Origin: Dolomedes plantarius
Taxonomy: Eukaryota; Arthropoda; Arachnida; Araneae; Dolomedidae
Direction: 5' to 3'
Length of the DNA: 64,000 nucleotides
Assembly (NCBI GenBank): GCA_907164885.2
Contig: OU015492.1
Span: 202,410,519-202,474,518 of the forward strand
Shown: piece after piece, positions 32,993-44,926 of the stretch
Position numbering within the stretch: position 1 is the stretch's first letter
Layout: each line of letters begins with the position of its first letter
The notes under the pieces: generated by a model
What the model was told of the DNA's origin: nothing
What the model saw: the letters and a program-made list of their open reading frames with translations, nothing else
The model's database searches: none
Translations under genes and position numbers: made by a program

Positions 32993-33066
32993 ATATATAT
33001 ACGTGTGTGTGTGTGTGTGTGTGCTTGTGCTTGTGCGTGTGCTTGTGCTTGTGTTTGTGCTTGTGT
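32993..33066. repeat. (GT)n-type microsatellite
   Basis: GT repeats grade into TGTGCT repeats directly outside the foldback element. Confidence 0.85.
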
Positions 33067-33525
33067 AACGAATTCTGAACCAGAAGGGGACATTATGTGT
33101 TGAAAAGTTGTAGTCGGACTTGAGCTGTCATCAAATCCAGTCAAACAGCCCAGTTGATAGGAATAATAATCTTATTTACTTGAACAGATTATCTACAATA
33201 CTGATATTTGGCTGATTAAGATAAGAAGAATGCAGAGGAAAAGTTATTTACACATTTACAAGGAATACAGGTGAGGTTGTTCGACACGTCTAATTCATCC
33301 CTTTTCCAAGACGCTATATGGCACGTACGTGACCAGTAAATGAGGTGATCCTCTCAAACGATAGGCAGACTACATCAAAGGTATAGCATTAATGGATGGT
33401 GGGGCAATATTATTGCATTTAAAAATGTATATATCATCCGTTTTCTGTAAAAAGGGGGAATATGTATATATATTTGCATAGCTATTCGCCCTTTTTACAG
33501 AACACCGACAATATGTGTGTGTGTT
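33067..33525. other. Intergenic DNA without recognisable features
   Basis: A short inverted pair AAAAAGGGGGAATATG / GCTATTCGCCCTTTTTAC lies near 33450-33500. Nothing else was seen. Confidence 0.4.
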
Positions 33526-33529
33526 TTCA

Positions 33530-33765
33530 TAATAATTTAATACAAGAGTGAACATTTAAAATTAATTATAACGTCTGGTATTAAAACTATTCATTGTTCC
33601 ATTAAGACACACGGTTTCTGAAAATGTTATCCGCTTTCTTTAAACCCACTGATAAAAAAAATATTTACTCCATCGAATATTTTAATTAGTTCCACGGAAT
33701 TCGATTTAAAGACTTTTCTCTGCATAAAATTGTAATATAATTTTATGAATAGCCATATAATTGAG
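33530..33765 (-). repeat. 235-bp repeat with conserved reading frame, copy 1
   Basis: It matches 38688-38925 in the same orientation at roughly nine in ten positions. On the minus strand both copies encode KLYYNFMQRKVFKSN, ELIKIFDGVNIF and then diverge. The family is not recognised and no element ends were seen. Confidence 0.75.
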
Positions 33766-33769
33766 TTTT

Positions 33770-34512
33770 TGTATGAAAACAAAGCTGTGCTGATCGATAA
33801 TACTCTCCTGGATGGTGTAATATTTCTAAGCAATAAAATTTAGAATGCAGAGTAAAGTTCTAATTTCTATACTTTCATGAAATATTAAATTACTCAACAT
33901 GCTGATATTTCAACAAACCCGAAATTAATTGGAATTGCTGTGATTCATTCCAGCAGAACACAGGAGGCGAATTTTCTAAATTGAAAATATTATGTAGCCT
34001 TTATTTTAATAAAATGCATTTAATACCGCCTTCCGGAGAAAAAAAAATTCTAGAAGCGTAGAGAGATTACTTTTTGAGCTCCAGCCAATAAGATTAATGC
34101 ACTACCTTGGAATCTTTAGCGGCATTAACACTGTTTTCACATTTGTTGAGTAGCAATGAATGCATGGCCACCATTAGATGATTAGGTATATGTTAATGCA
34201 GCGGCACTTTTTGTGGTACTGACAACAGTAACAAGTTATTTAACGAAGTGCAATAAAAATTATTTAAAGCTCGCTATACTTTCGGCCAGAATTTCTTTTT
34301 TCCTGTTTCCAAGATATAGGGATATGCTGTTATTTCCGTTATATTTCAGAGGAGCTAATGCAATTTTTTTCTAGTGTGAATTCAAATTAGTTTATTATAA
34401 ATATCGGTTCTCTTATATTACAATCATGACACATTTTTAATTATATTTTCGAACATGATGTTTCAGTTTTAAGCACCGGGTGGCAAAAAATTCCTCCGAT
34501 AAATTTTAAGCT
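33770..34512. other. AT-rich DNA without recognisable features
   Basis: Nothing supportable was seen. Confidence 0.45.
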
Positions 34513-34517
34513 TTTAA

Positions 34518-35240
34518 GGGGACAGTGGACTTTTAAAATTGTGAAATTTGTCCAAAAATTCGATTTTTTTTATTTTATTGAATTGTGAAACTACGGACGA
34601 GTAGGGATGTGTTGCAAAAAGAATTTTTAATTTTTTGTGATTACTTTCCTAGTTATAGGCATTTGTATTTAATTTAGATATTATGTGGTTACTAATAGCA
34701 ATAACTTTAAATGTGTTTTTCTCAAAATAAAAATTTTCATGTCATACGAATATTCAAACTGCTCCAGGCACATTTCTAACTATCGTATTGCTTTGAAATT
34801 TATGTTTTATATTCTTAACTGTATATCAAATAAATCTTATTGAAAAAAAAGTATGCTTCGTAGCTCATAATTTCTAAATTTGTACTTGAAAAGATGATTT
34901 ATAGGTATTTTGCGTAGTAAAAAGGGTGTTTTCCCTATTATTAGTTTTTTCTCTTCATTATTTTTAATGAATGCTTAAAATAAGCAATAAGTTTCATTGT
35001 TAGTTCTATAAGGTATCCTGTAAATAAAAATTACCATATTATATGCAAAGGAAATGCGCATGGAACATTTTTAATTAGGCCAATTTTTGATATAATTAAT
35101 AATTCATAATTCATAAATTATTAATATTTCATCTTTAAATTTTAACCACTTTTACATATCTATAGTACTAATCACATATTCAAATTTCAAGCAAATCCAT
35201 TCAAAACAAAAAAAGTTAGGTTTGAAGGTCCACTGTTCCC
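34518..35240. mobile_element. TIR element at TTAA, 723 bp, unclassified
   Basis: TTAA at 34514-34517 and 35241-35244 flank ends GGGGACAGTGGACTTT and, inverted, GGGAACAGTGGACCTT. Size, target and AT-rich non-coding interior resemble the element at 30455-31196, although the TIR sequences differ after GGGGA. Confidence 0.6.
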
Positions 35241-35392
35241 TTAAGCATACAATTTCTGCTCCATTTTGTCTTGAACAAACGTAAAAAAAAAAACATTAAA
35301 ACTTAGCATTTCACTGGAATGTTGACCTCTTTCTAGATAAGTTAATATAACTTCACGAGAAGGACATATTTCCGTAAAATTGTATTAACGCC

Positions 35393-35738
35393 AAAGTGGC
35401 CCCGTTGTCAAAGGCAGCGAGTTAGTGATCTGAACGTCCCGGTTTCAATGCCGGTCGCTGACAAAACAATTGCCGTGTACACTAACGGCGGATGGTGCAC
35501 GAAAATTCTGTCGAGGCTGCAATGATCTCCGAGTTCTCAAATTTACCTCTGTGTGTGCGGGGTCAAGTGACAAGACCGGAAATTTCCGGTCTTGTCACTT
35601 GACTCGGTTCAAAATTACGGGACCGGTTCATTAGGGGGCGAAGCTAGGCCACCTATATGGTGCCCCCGTAAAAAAAAGGCCAGCAGTACCACGGTGATAA
35701 CAGGCGAATGTCTAAGGACAAGGCCTTTACATTGGAAA
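35393..35738 (+). repeat. Chimeric SINE: family-1 head and core with family-2 tail
   Basis: The head (AAAGGCAGCGAGTTAGTGAT, B box GGTTTCAATGCC) and core (CTCAAATTTACCTCTGTGTG, TCACTTGACTCGGTTCAAAA) are family 1. From 35648 the sequence switches to the family-2 tail (CCACCTATATGGTGCCCCCG, GGCGAATGTCTAAGGACAAG). A palindrome CAAGACCGGAAATTTCCGGT sits at about 35572-35592. Confidence 0.8.
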
Positions 35739-36003
35739 AAATATATACAGTGGAGTCCTGATAATCTGAAATGACTGGGACCAGATCATTTTCGGATTAA
35801 CGAATGTTTCGGATTATACGAAATCATTCTTAAAATAAACTTAAATTACATAATAACATGTGATGACATAAATATGGCATATTACGTGTGATTACACAGT
35901 TATTTTATAAGGTCTGTCTAAACATTACCAAATCTCGGGACGTAATGACTTATAAGAGAACGGAACGCTCCTTAATACAGTACAGTATAGTATAAGATTT
36001 TAG

Positions 36004-36169
36004 ACGATCAGCAAATTGTCGAAATGGTTTTGAAAGAACCTGTCGCGTCTCAGATGAGAGTGAAGGTGAAGCAGACGGTGACAGGGAGCAGAGGGTATGC
36101 CACTCAGTCGAGGTGGCTGTATTTGATGTAACTCTACGCTACGTAGAGCAACACTCCGCGACCCAGTTG
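36004..36169 (+). pseudogene. Tigger transposase C-terminal remnant
   Basis: The reading begins DDQQIVEMVLKEP, then after a frameshift continues as SDESEGEADGDREQ, VEVAVFDVTLRYVEQHSATQ. Tigger/jerky transposases have an IV.MV stretch, an acidic run and an AFD.ALRYVEQ helix in this order. The frame is cut at 36170 by a hAT MITE. The DDE catalytic core and CENP-B-type DNA-binding domain are absent. Confidence 0.6.
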
Positions 36170-36460
36170 CAGGGCCGTCCAGAGACTTTACGGGGCCTGG
36201 GTTAAACTTCTATTGGGGGCTCCAAGAAAAATAAAAAATGGAAAGAGACGAAAACACACATTCAAATTAAGTTACTCACACTTAAAATTTTATTACATGA
36301 ATGATTAACATAATTATTATATTTCATTGCACTGCTCTCTTGTTATATTTTCTGAGGAAATCTAATAAATAATTTTTATTTAATTTTTTGGGGGCCCCTC
36401 CGGCAGTTAGGGACCTGGGGCAAAGTACCCCAGTTGCCCCCCCCCCTCTTGGCGGCCCTG
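36170..36460. mobile_element. hAT-like MITE, 291 bp
   Basis: The ends are CAGGGCCGTCCAGAG and, inverted, CAGGGCCGCCAAGAG. The flanking 8 bases CCCAGTTG (36162-36169) and CCCAGCGG (36461-36468) match at six positions, consistent with an aged 8-bp duplication. GGGGCCTGGG-like motifs are subterminal. Confidence 0.75.
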
Positions 36461-36741
36461 CCCAGCGGACACACAAACTGGCGTAATTTGGCTTCAAGGG
36501 AGAGGTATTCTTCTCTTCGGCAAAAATATGTAACATATTTTTTTCAAACCAATGTAGTCCAGTAATAACTAGTTCAATACATTGTCTGACTTTGAATTTT
36601 CTTGTAATTTTCAGAAATATACTTTATATTACTTAGCATCACTGTGGTTTTATTGTAACCTTAGTTCCTTTTTGACTTTTGGTTTCGGATTAAGCGGACT
36701 TTCGGATTGCCGAAGTTCGGATTATCGGGACTTTACTGTAT

Positions 36742-37198
36742 ATTAACACCAAAAACCGAATATTTTAAAGTATTTTCTGCACTCCTCGCGAAACGCCTCC
36801 ATTTGTCACAGAATGTAAAACATCATTTGCTAAAAAATAGAAGTTCTTGATGCTAAAACATTTTTTAAAATTCCAGGATACAAATTTCAATGGAATTGCT
36901 AGAAAATCCTATTAGGTTTTCCCCCCAGTCTCAGCTGATTTACTACCAACATGTTAACAGATTCATGCTTTTGACTTTCAGGAGTCATCTTTAAGCTTGC
37001 GTTTGCTAAAGCCGCCTTTCCAACCCGAAATCTCGGCTAGAAACCCATAACAATCGCAGTCTATGCTAAGACACTTACGTAATCAATCTCATCTGAAACT
37101 ACGAATAAAGCTTATTTATTTAAAGTGCATCAGTAGTGTTGCATACTTTAACGCTCATATTGACCAGTCTAAACTGATTTTGCTTGCAAGGAACACTT
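36742..37198. other. Intergenic DNA without recognisable features
   Basis: Nothing supportable was seen. Confidence 0.4.
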
Positions 37199-37199
37199 T

Positions 37200-37415
37200 T
37201 TACCATGTTTTTATTAACTTCCTTTCTTGTTTGTTTGTTTGTGTATGTGTTTGTCCCTTACAAATCTTGCAATCGATTTTTAACTAACTTCCCGACTAGC
37301 TAGACATTTGAAACTTTTAGAATAGCTCAGAACACGATGACAATGCATTTTTTTAATACTTTTAGCCATCTTTAAGCATAATTGAATACATTTTCAGTTA
37401 ATTTTGTTTTGCAGA
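37200..37415 (-). repeat. ~205-bp dispersed repeat, copy 1
   Basis: The minus strand contains TTAACTGAAAATGTATTCAA, TCGTGTTCTGAGCTATTCTA and GGGAAGTTAGTTAAAAATCG. It matches plus-strand copies at 48258-48466 and 63568-63775. No TIRs or TSDs were identified, and the class is unknown. Confidence 0.8.
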
Positions 37416-37419
37416 CTGG

Positions 37420-38685
37420 TGCAGCCACCTATCGCCCGAGATTTGAACGAAAAGTTAAACGCAAGTTAACTTCCAATTAACTTCATTTTCTTTCAAGTTG
37501 ATGGGATAATTCATCAAAAAAAATTTTTAAATAGTATTTATTAATAAATAGAATTGTCAAGTTTATATGATTCAACAGAAAATTTAAAAACATGGCATAT
37601 AAAAAATAATTATTACTAATTCAATACGTTGCAAAAACCAAGAGCTCTCGGCAGTTTTATTGGCACCTCACAAGGAGAAACGGAGCAGGTGTGAAGGCTT
37701 TTAAATTCTGTTTCTTCCTGTTCGTACTGCCTCAACTCGCCTCAAAGGTTTCTGAGACAAACTCCTCTTTGCTTTTGAGTCATCTACGTTTTGAGCAGAG
37801 CAACAGAGTGTTAGCAGCTTTTGGCGAACTCGACAATAAAATAATATTTTTTTAGAAATCTTGGAATTATTGGGATTTTTCTGAAGCTTTATAACATCAA
37901 AGTTTGTTGTCGTTGTGTCTATTAAACATGCATTTTATTCACGAACTCAGATCTATCGTCATTTTGGCAATGTAGCAAAAGCAATAGAACCCCATGAAAA
38001 ATAAAAGTTTGTCAAAAACAACGTGGTACATTGGTATAATTATATCCTCTTATACTTCCATCCACAACATAAATTGACTATTATAGTGGCCCCCCGAAGG
38101 TTTTCTTTTATCGATTCTCCTCATCAGTTCCTCTTTCAAATATCCTCCTCATTCTTCAGAGGACAACAATTCTCCGAAATTCAATAACTTTAGATCACGC
38201 AATTTAATATTTGATCCCCCTGTTGGCTATTGACATTTAATCAGTCATAAAATAAATGGGGGAACCACATTTATTCTCATGTTTTATCAAAATTACTTCC
38301 AAAGAGCTTCCGGATACGTGGATACATATATATTTTTCAAATTCGCCACAGGAAGAAAGAAGTCAGAATAAAATTAATTCGGTCCTAGTGTCTCTGAAAC
38401 TTTCCTGTATTTTTTATATATTTTTGTCTATCTGTAACGCAAATCTCGATGCACTACGCTCGTAAAATGACTTTTCAAAGATGCAAAACAAGTCTGTTTT
38501 TCCGCAAGGGAACTTTTAAATAAATAATAACTTAATATGAATTAATTTAAAAGGAAATTAAACGCCAAACATGTGAAACTCTACGATACTTCTAACTCTC
38601 GTTTTTAAAATATCGTATTGGTTTCCTTCTTCTATGAACAAGTACTATATATGACGCGACAGAAATATGTTTTTGTTACGCATAT
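37420..38685. other. Intergenic DNA without recognisable features
   Basis: Only short chance frames were seen. Confidence 0.4.
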
Positions 38686-38687
38686 GG

Positions 38688-38925
38688 CATAATAATTCAA
38701 TACAAGAGTGAACATTTAAAATTAATTATAAGATCTGGTATTAAAACTATTCATTGTTCCATTAAAACAGACGGTTTCTGAAAATATTACCCGCTTTCTT
38801 TAAACCCACTAATAAAAATATATTTACTCCATCGAATATTTTAATTAGTTCCATGGTATTTGATTTAAAGACTTTTCTCTGCATAAAGTTGTAGTACAAT
38901 TTTACGAATAGCCATTGTATTGGTC
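38688..38925 (-). repeat. 235-bp repeat with conserved reading frame, copy 2
   Basis: This is the sister of 33530-33765. The minus-strand frame WLFVKLYYNFMQRKVFKSNT continues to ELIKIFDGVNIF, with substitutions S/T, V/M and I/V relative to copy 1. Confidence 0.75.
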
Positions 38926-38929
38926 TTGC

Positions 38930-41100
38930 AGTAGAGGAAACCAACATTTGTGCTTTTGAAATGTGGATCAAATTAACTTCATATGTGCCCTTTGCAATGC
39001 TTGTTCACGATCTTTTACCTAAGCACTATGTATCTTTGTCATGAAACTGAAAAAAGGGGGTGATATGGCAAATATTTTTTAGAGAAAACAAGATGGGGAA
39101 AAAAATAAAAATCTAGGCATATCACCTATAACAAAAATCTATACTGACTTAGTTTTATTTCTTTAACCAAAAATGTACATATTATCAAGCAAGAGTTCAA
39201 AAACAAAAGATTAAGTCTGAAAAAGTTTATCACGAAAAAAAATAACTGAAAATACAATCGATTGTACCGTCTCAATATTAATTAGAATTATCGTCTCTTT
39301 GTTAGTTAGGTAGATCTTGCGTTCACCAAAAGACACCATGTCGAAACTTTCAGCCTAGTTCTAAATCTATTTTTTCGAAGCTTCTTAATGGAAACACGTT
39401 CACATATATGGAAAAGGTCGTGACACTTTGGATATGGCTAGTGTCACACCTTTGAAAAGTTTTGAGTTTGTTTATGCATCTTTGGACTTATACAAACTCA
39501 ACTTGTTGAGTTTCTAAAATTCAAAGTTTTGTACCGCAAGTTTAGAAATTCCCTCGTGAGTCACTTAAGACTATGAAGATATGCTCAAAGGGAAAATTTG
39601 CGCAAAATAAACCATTTTAAATTTTGAAATGTTTAGATGTTTTATTCTGATATCTTAAAATAGCAGGATTATTTTACTTTGAAAAGGATAGCTAACTTGC
39701 GAGATAGCATTCTGAAAAACCAAATCCGGGGAAAATTTTAAAGAATAAAATAAAATGTGTCTATAACATGTGAAAATATTTGATATTTGAAACAATATCT
39801 TTTTTTCTTTTTATAATACAATATTTAAAAGTGCTTTTATATGTTTGCATTATATAAATAAAAGGAATCCCCACAGTCTGAATATTTTTTATGCGTATGT
39901 TTTGAATTTATACAAAATCTTTCAAATAAAGGAATAATATCGATGTTTTTATAAAGCGTCTAACTTTCGCTAGTTTTCATTTCTAAAAATGTCCCTAATA
40001 TTAAAATTGCTACAAGAGTCCATATATTATGTATGCAAAAATTATAATTTGCATTCATTTAAATTTAAGGTGCCTACGTTGAAAATGCCATTTTTTGACT
40101 ATTTTGGTCAATTTTATTTTTTGCAAGAATCGTGTAATTCAATCGTTTCTCTTTTCAAAACCGTTTTGCTTTTCATTGTACATTAATTAGAAGCAGAGTT
40201 TTAGCTATTTTTAAAAGCATCGTCTGATACAAAAGTGAAGTGACTCAAAACTTTAAATGCGTTTTTCTCAATTATGTTTTTTAGCACAAATCTCTACCGT
40301 TATCATGATATCTCACATAATAATGCATACAATTTGATGAAATTTTCAGGAAATGTTTTAGATGCTATTGTTAATGAGATGACGCACAATAATTGATGTA
40401 TAATAAATAGTTTTTTGTTTGGGGCTGTTTTTATAAGGAAAGGAATGACGAATTTGTCTGTATTATTTTTGCATTTTAAAATTTCTCTTAGATTGAGGGT
40501 CATTTTGAAGATAACTGTTATATGTATCATGTGTGAGAAGTAAATTAAAATAGTAGCATTAGAATTTTGTGCAGAGTGATAGGCGTTTTAGCTAAATTTC
40601 ATCAAAAATTACTTCAAATTGACCAATTTATAAAAAAGTTTGGTATTTACAGACAAGTTTTTTTTATTTTTTATTTTTAAATGCTATTTTACCATAAAAG
40701 ACCAAAAAATCCTTAAAAAAACAATTTTTTTAAAAAATTGGCTCCGAACGTAAGCAGTCACCTTAAAGAGCAATGTCCACAGAACTGATGGATATATGTG
40801 AATGAATTCAATTAATGTCAGACTAATTCTAGTAACTCACAACATTTACACAACTTCATCGAACAAGAAATCAGCATTGTTCGTATTTTGTAATACACTT
40901 TTAAAGGAATAAATTGCAAGTCGCATTATAGTACGGAAGATATTGTTCTAGGAATATCCAAATAAGATTTAAAAACATTGAATCATATAAAATATGTACG
41001 AATGCTTCTATGAAGATTTTTACTTTGTTTTTGTTTTTTTGTTGTTGTTCGAAGAATTTGTGAAGATTCTTTTCAAATATCCACTCAAGTTACTATAAAA
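38930..41100. other. AT-rich DNA without recognisable features
   Basis: Chance frames (for example near 39989-40186) are hydrophobic and low-complexity. No element end was seen. Confidence 0.45.
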
Positions 41101-41116
41101 TGCTAGATAATTTTGA

Positions 41117-41230
41117 TAATGCATAAACACGTTACATAAATAAACGCCCAACAAAATAGAAGCATTTTATTCTGATAATGCATATGAATGTTTCAAGAAT
41201 AAACACTCAACAAAATAAAAGCATTTGGAG
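41117..41230 (+). repeat. Diverged tandem duplication, about 60-bp unit
   Basis: Two units share GATAATGCATA, AATAAACGCCCAACAAAATA / AATAAACACTCAACAAAATA and AAGCATTT. Confidence 0.7.
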
Positions 41231-41231
41231 A

Positions 41232-43200
41232 ATAAGCTTATATCAAGTAAACTTACTAGAGAAGATAATTTGTTTTAATTTGGGAGGGGGGGGACATTTT
41301 ATTATGTTTGGACAAAATTTAGGCTTACTGCATTGTTGAAACACCTTGCATTATTAACTGTTTGCTTTATACATTATAACCTAGTAAAATTTAATTAAAC
41401 TGCTATGAAAGAAAGTATTTAAATGACAAATAACATTTCTATTCCTGTCTCTAACACTTTATTTTGATTATTTTATGAGACTTGCTATCTGCAAAATGTA
41501 ATGAGTTTATCAAATAAAGGAAATTACTTAGGCACAGAAATTAGTTTTTCATATTTAATTTCACAGTTCATATTTATTTGTAAAAGTATTATAAACAGTA
41601 AAATATTTGTTCTGCGTCTTTAGTTTTTATATTTAAATGAATATTTAATCCATAATAAATATTAACCCTTAAAAAATATATACCAATAGTAAATATTTAT
41701 GCATGCTAAATATTTAACTCATTCCTATTGGTAAATATTCAATAAATATTAGTAAGATATTTAGTGATGTGTCTAATAAAAACTTTATCTGCTGATAAAA
41801 TTTCAAGGGTTTTTTTTTCTATTTCTGAATCTCAAACCAAACTTTTCTCCCATATTTCTTGGGGGGGAACGTGAATCATGCATGTGTCTTTAGGAATAGC
41901 GAAATCTATTTCATCGCGATTAATTTGCCATTATGCGTGCGGGAAAAAGTCGAACTTTTGAAAACCCGATTCCCAGATGAATTACCCAGCACCCAGCATG
42001 CGTTAGCAAAATTATATCCCGCAAGAAATATTGGTAAAGGCCGTTTGCTTTGAAGCTCTCTGTAAAGATACCGGCAAGTCACCCAGTGTTAACGCATGCG
42101 CAAGATCTCTATCCTATCACTTTAGTGGTGAAACCATTTCTCTCAGTCAGATTCGAACTCTCCCTTGAAAGGTCCGATAAAGCTCGTTTTTATAGAGGCG
42201 GTATGACATTTGCCCTGTAAGCATTAAGTAACGAACGAAAGAAAATTTAAACGCGATATCAGAGTTTTAATTAATCTCTAACTAAAGAGCCATTTATTAT
42301 TTTTTTTATATTTTTTTTTGCACTTCTAGGTGTCATTCTTTCAAATGCTATTTTAAATTTTATCTAAAACTATACCACGTGGTATTCAAAACTGCTATTG
42401 TTGTGAATAGAAATAATTTTATCTAATTGGCAATAGGTCAATTGTAAAGACAGACTAGTTATTAAACTTTTCAAAGATTATATTAATACACATTAATAAC
42501 TTAATCCCAAAGTATTTAAATTTTTTTTAAGTCAGAAAGCCTTTAGTAGTTTTATAAAGTAATCTCCAGAATTTATCTTAGAGCACGGTAGTGTTTCAAA
42601 GATGAACATTTTCTAAATACTTTTTCATACATTTAAAAGTAGTATAATGTCAAAAGATGTATTTATATCCTTGAGTTTTAGGTTTGTAAATTTGTCAACT
42701 CCCTAAAACTCTCTGCGCAAGAGAAAAAAATATTAATAATTACCTTTACATTCTATATAAACGTTTTAGATAGAAATTAGTAAAGCATGTTACATGGATA
42801 TAAATTTTTCATCTTGCTGTTTAGTGCAATCTTCAGAATTTCTGAGACAAAATGTAAGTACTTTCTTTCCTTCTTATAAAAGTATATTTCTTAATTAGCT
42901 TTTGGTTTCCTTTTACAGATAATAAAATCTTAATCATTTGCTCACCGGAAAGTATTATAATAGATTTGTGGGTATTATAATCCCTGAAAATTATTTATTA
43001 TTGTTTATTGCCTGTATGTTTTTATTCACATCATTAATTTGTAATAGACATCTAATATTCCTATATATTAATATACATACATACAATATTGCAAATATTT
43101 TCATCTACATACACATATGTAAATTATTATCTTACATTTTTATCTATTCAGACATGCATAAACATGTAGAAATATAAGAAAATATTTGAAAATGTTAATC
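41232..43200. other. AT-rich DNA, GC-richer patch at 41860-42200
   Basis: The region holds a cluster of AAATATT/AATATTT dyads near 41640-41765. A less AT-rich patch contains two copies of a GCATGCG-type motif (CAGCATGCG, ACGCATGCGC). No gene was recognised. Confidence 0.4.
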
Positions 43201-43261
43201 AAGATGTTGTGAACTGTACAGAACAAATATGTATATATATGTGTGTGTTAGGGGAGGGGGG

Positions 43262-43506
43262 CTGGATACAAGAAGTGCCTGATTCAATTATTTCAAAAAT
43301 GACTTTGTTTGCTTATGTTTCTTTAAAAATATATTATTTTCCGTGTAAGAAGTACCCAAGTCTATCCGATGGTTTAAAAATGTTTTCTAAATCATTGTAC
43401 AGACTTGGGTATTTCTTACACTGAAAATAATAGTTTTTTAAAGAGACATAAGCAAACAAAGTCATTTTTGAAAAAATTGACTGAGGGACTTCTTGTACTA
43501 AGCAAC

Positions 43507-43508
<2 letters not shown>
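43262..43508. mobile_element. Foldback element, full-length copy
   Basis: Arms of about 104 bp (43262-43364 and 43402-43508) pair over GACTTTGTTTGCTTATGT and GTAAGAAGTACCCAAGTC, around a ~37-bp loop. The right arm ends ACTAAGCAACAG and is followed by (AT)n, exactly as at 13891-14062. Confidence 0.85.

Positions 43509-43558
<50 letters not shown>
43509..43558. repeat. (AT)n microsatellite
   Basis: An AT run directly follows the foldback element. Confidence 0.9.
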
Positions 43559-43559
<1 letters not shown>

Positions 43560-43560
<1 letters not shown>

Positions 43561-44395
43561 AAATTAATAATACAATTGATTCTATATGTTTCATTAATTT
43601 TCAAATAACTTATATCCCTTGTTCAGATGACGTTAAAAAAAGTTTTCTAGGTTATATCTGGTTAATTCATACAGCAGAGAGCTATTTATAATCATTTAAA
43701 ATCAAATTTAAACCAGTTTACTTAGTCTTGCCCTAATCTTACATACAGTTCTCATAAACATGAAAAATGTTTTCTTAAAATGAAAATATTTCAAAGTGTT
43801 ACATTTCTAATTATATTAAAAGATTTTTTTTTTGAATAATAAGGCCTGGAGCATGTCTTTTAAAATTTCCTATGAGTGTGAACAACTTCATTACAAATTA
43901 TTGGAAATCGAAATGAACACTCAAGGGTCTGGAAAATTTTAAAATTTCTTATATCCTTTAAATAAACATCGATGAAATGACACATAAGTTTGAAGGTATA
44001 GGATGATTCCCCTAAAGAAAGCAGAAGAACAAAATGTTTGTATCCAAAGAGAGTTTTAATAGTATCTTTCAGATTGATGGATTGGGGGTTATGTGTGCAA
44101 GTTTTTCATTTCCTTATGTTGCTCTGTTTGCCTTGGTCAGCCATTAATTATATCATCGAAATTAAGGTAATTAATGCAACATCGTTATGCGTATTAACAC
44201 AGTCTGGGCAAATCAAATTGTAATAAAATCATTCGTTTTTTATTAAAGTTAATGTTTTTTTAATATAAATTATTTTTATCCTCATGATGTGAAGAATGAA
44301 AAATTTCGTTTTCCATGAACAAAAATTTTCAAAAATTTATGGAATGGTTCCACGTTTAGAAAAATCCCTCTACTACACTTTTACGTGTTTAACAA
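43560..44395. other. AT-rich DNA without recognisable features
   Basis: Nothing supportable was seen. Confidence 0.45.
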
Positions 44396-44404
44396 TTCGT
44401 CTTT

Positions 44405-44530
44405 TCCCCAATACAACTATATATACAACTGTACATACCACTACAACTATACAATGCAACTATACACCAACTTTTCCCCAATGCAACTATACGTACTATC
44501 TATTTATTCTCTGTCTTTGAATGCAACTAG
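44405..44530 (+). repeat. Irregular CAACTATA-type tandem repeat
   Basis: ACAACTATA / GCAACTATAC motifs recur about six times, with CTTTTCCCCAAT(A/G)CAACTATA present twice. Confidence 0.7.
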
Positions 44531-44926
44531 ATATCACACTTGAACTTTCTGCTTTCACGTGTGTTGTTTTACTAATAGGCCTCACTATGTACATAGCTTG
44601 AGATTATTTCCATGTATTTTGAGTTCTTTATATGCCCACTGAGATCTTTAAAAATGCCATCGAGGGATAAACCATATGCTAAGGACAGAATCTGCCGAAA
44701 CTAATCAATGCTAATCAAATAATTTCAAAGTTCTTGTGAGTCAAAGCAGCCACACGCGTCGAGCCTCCTAGCAGGCCCTCTGTAGGCTTTTCAGGACTGC
44801 AAAGCTGTAAGTTTCAGACCTAAGCTGTAAATTAATACTTACCAGGCTGCAATGTCGACCACTAAACTCTTATGAGCTTCTAGCCCATCTCAAACAGACA
44901 AAGAAATTTTGATCCTAACAGAATTA

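Larger units (their letters stand above)
35748..36738 (+). mobile_element. Decayed Tigger/pogo element with nested hAT MITE
   Basis: The ends are CAGTGGAGTCCTGATAATCT and, inverted, CAGTAAAGTCCCGATAATCC, with TA at 35746-35747 and 36739-36740. ATTCGGATTA-type subterminal repeats lie near both ends. A remnant of the acidic C-terminal region of a Tigger transposase is readable before the hAT insertion. Confidence 0.8.
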
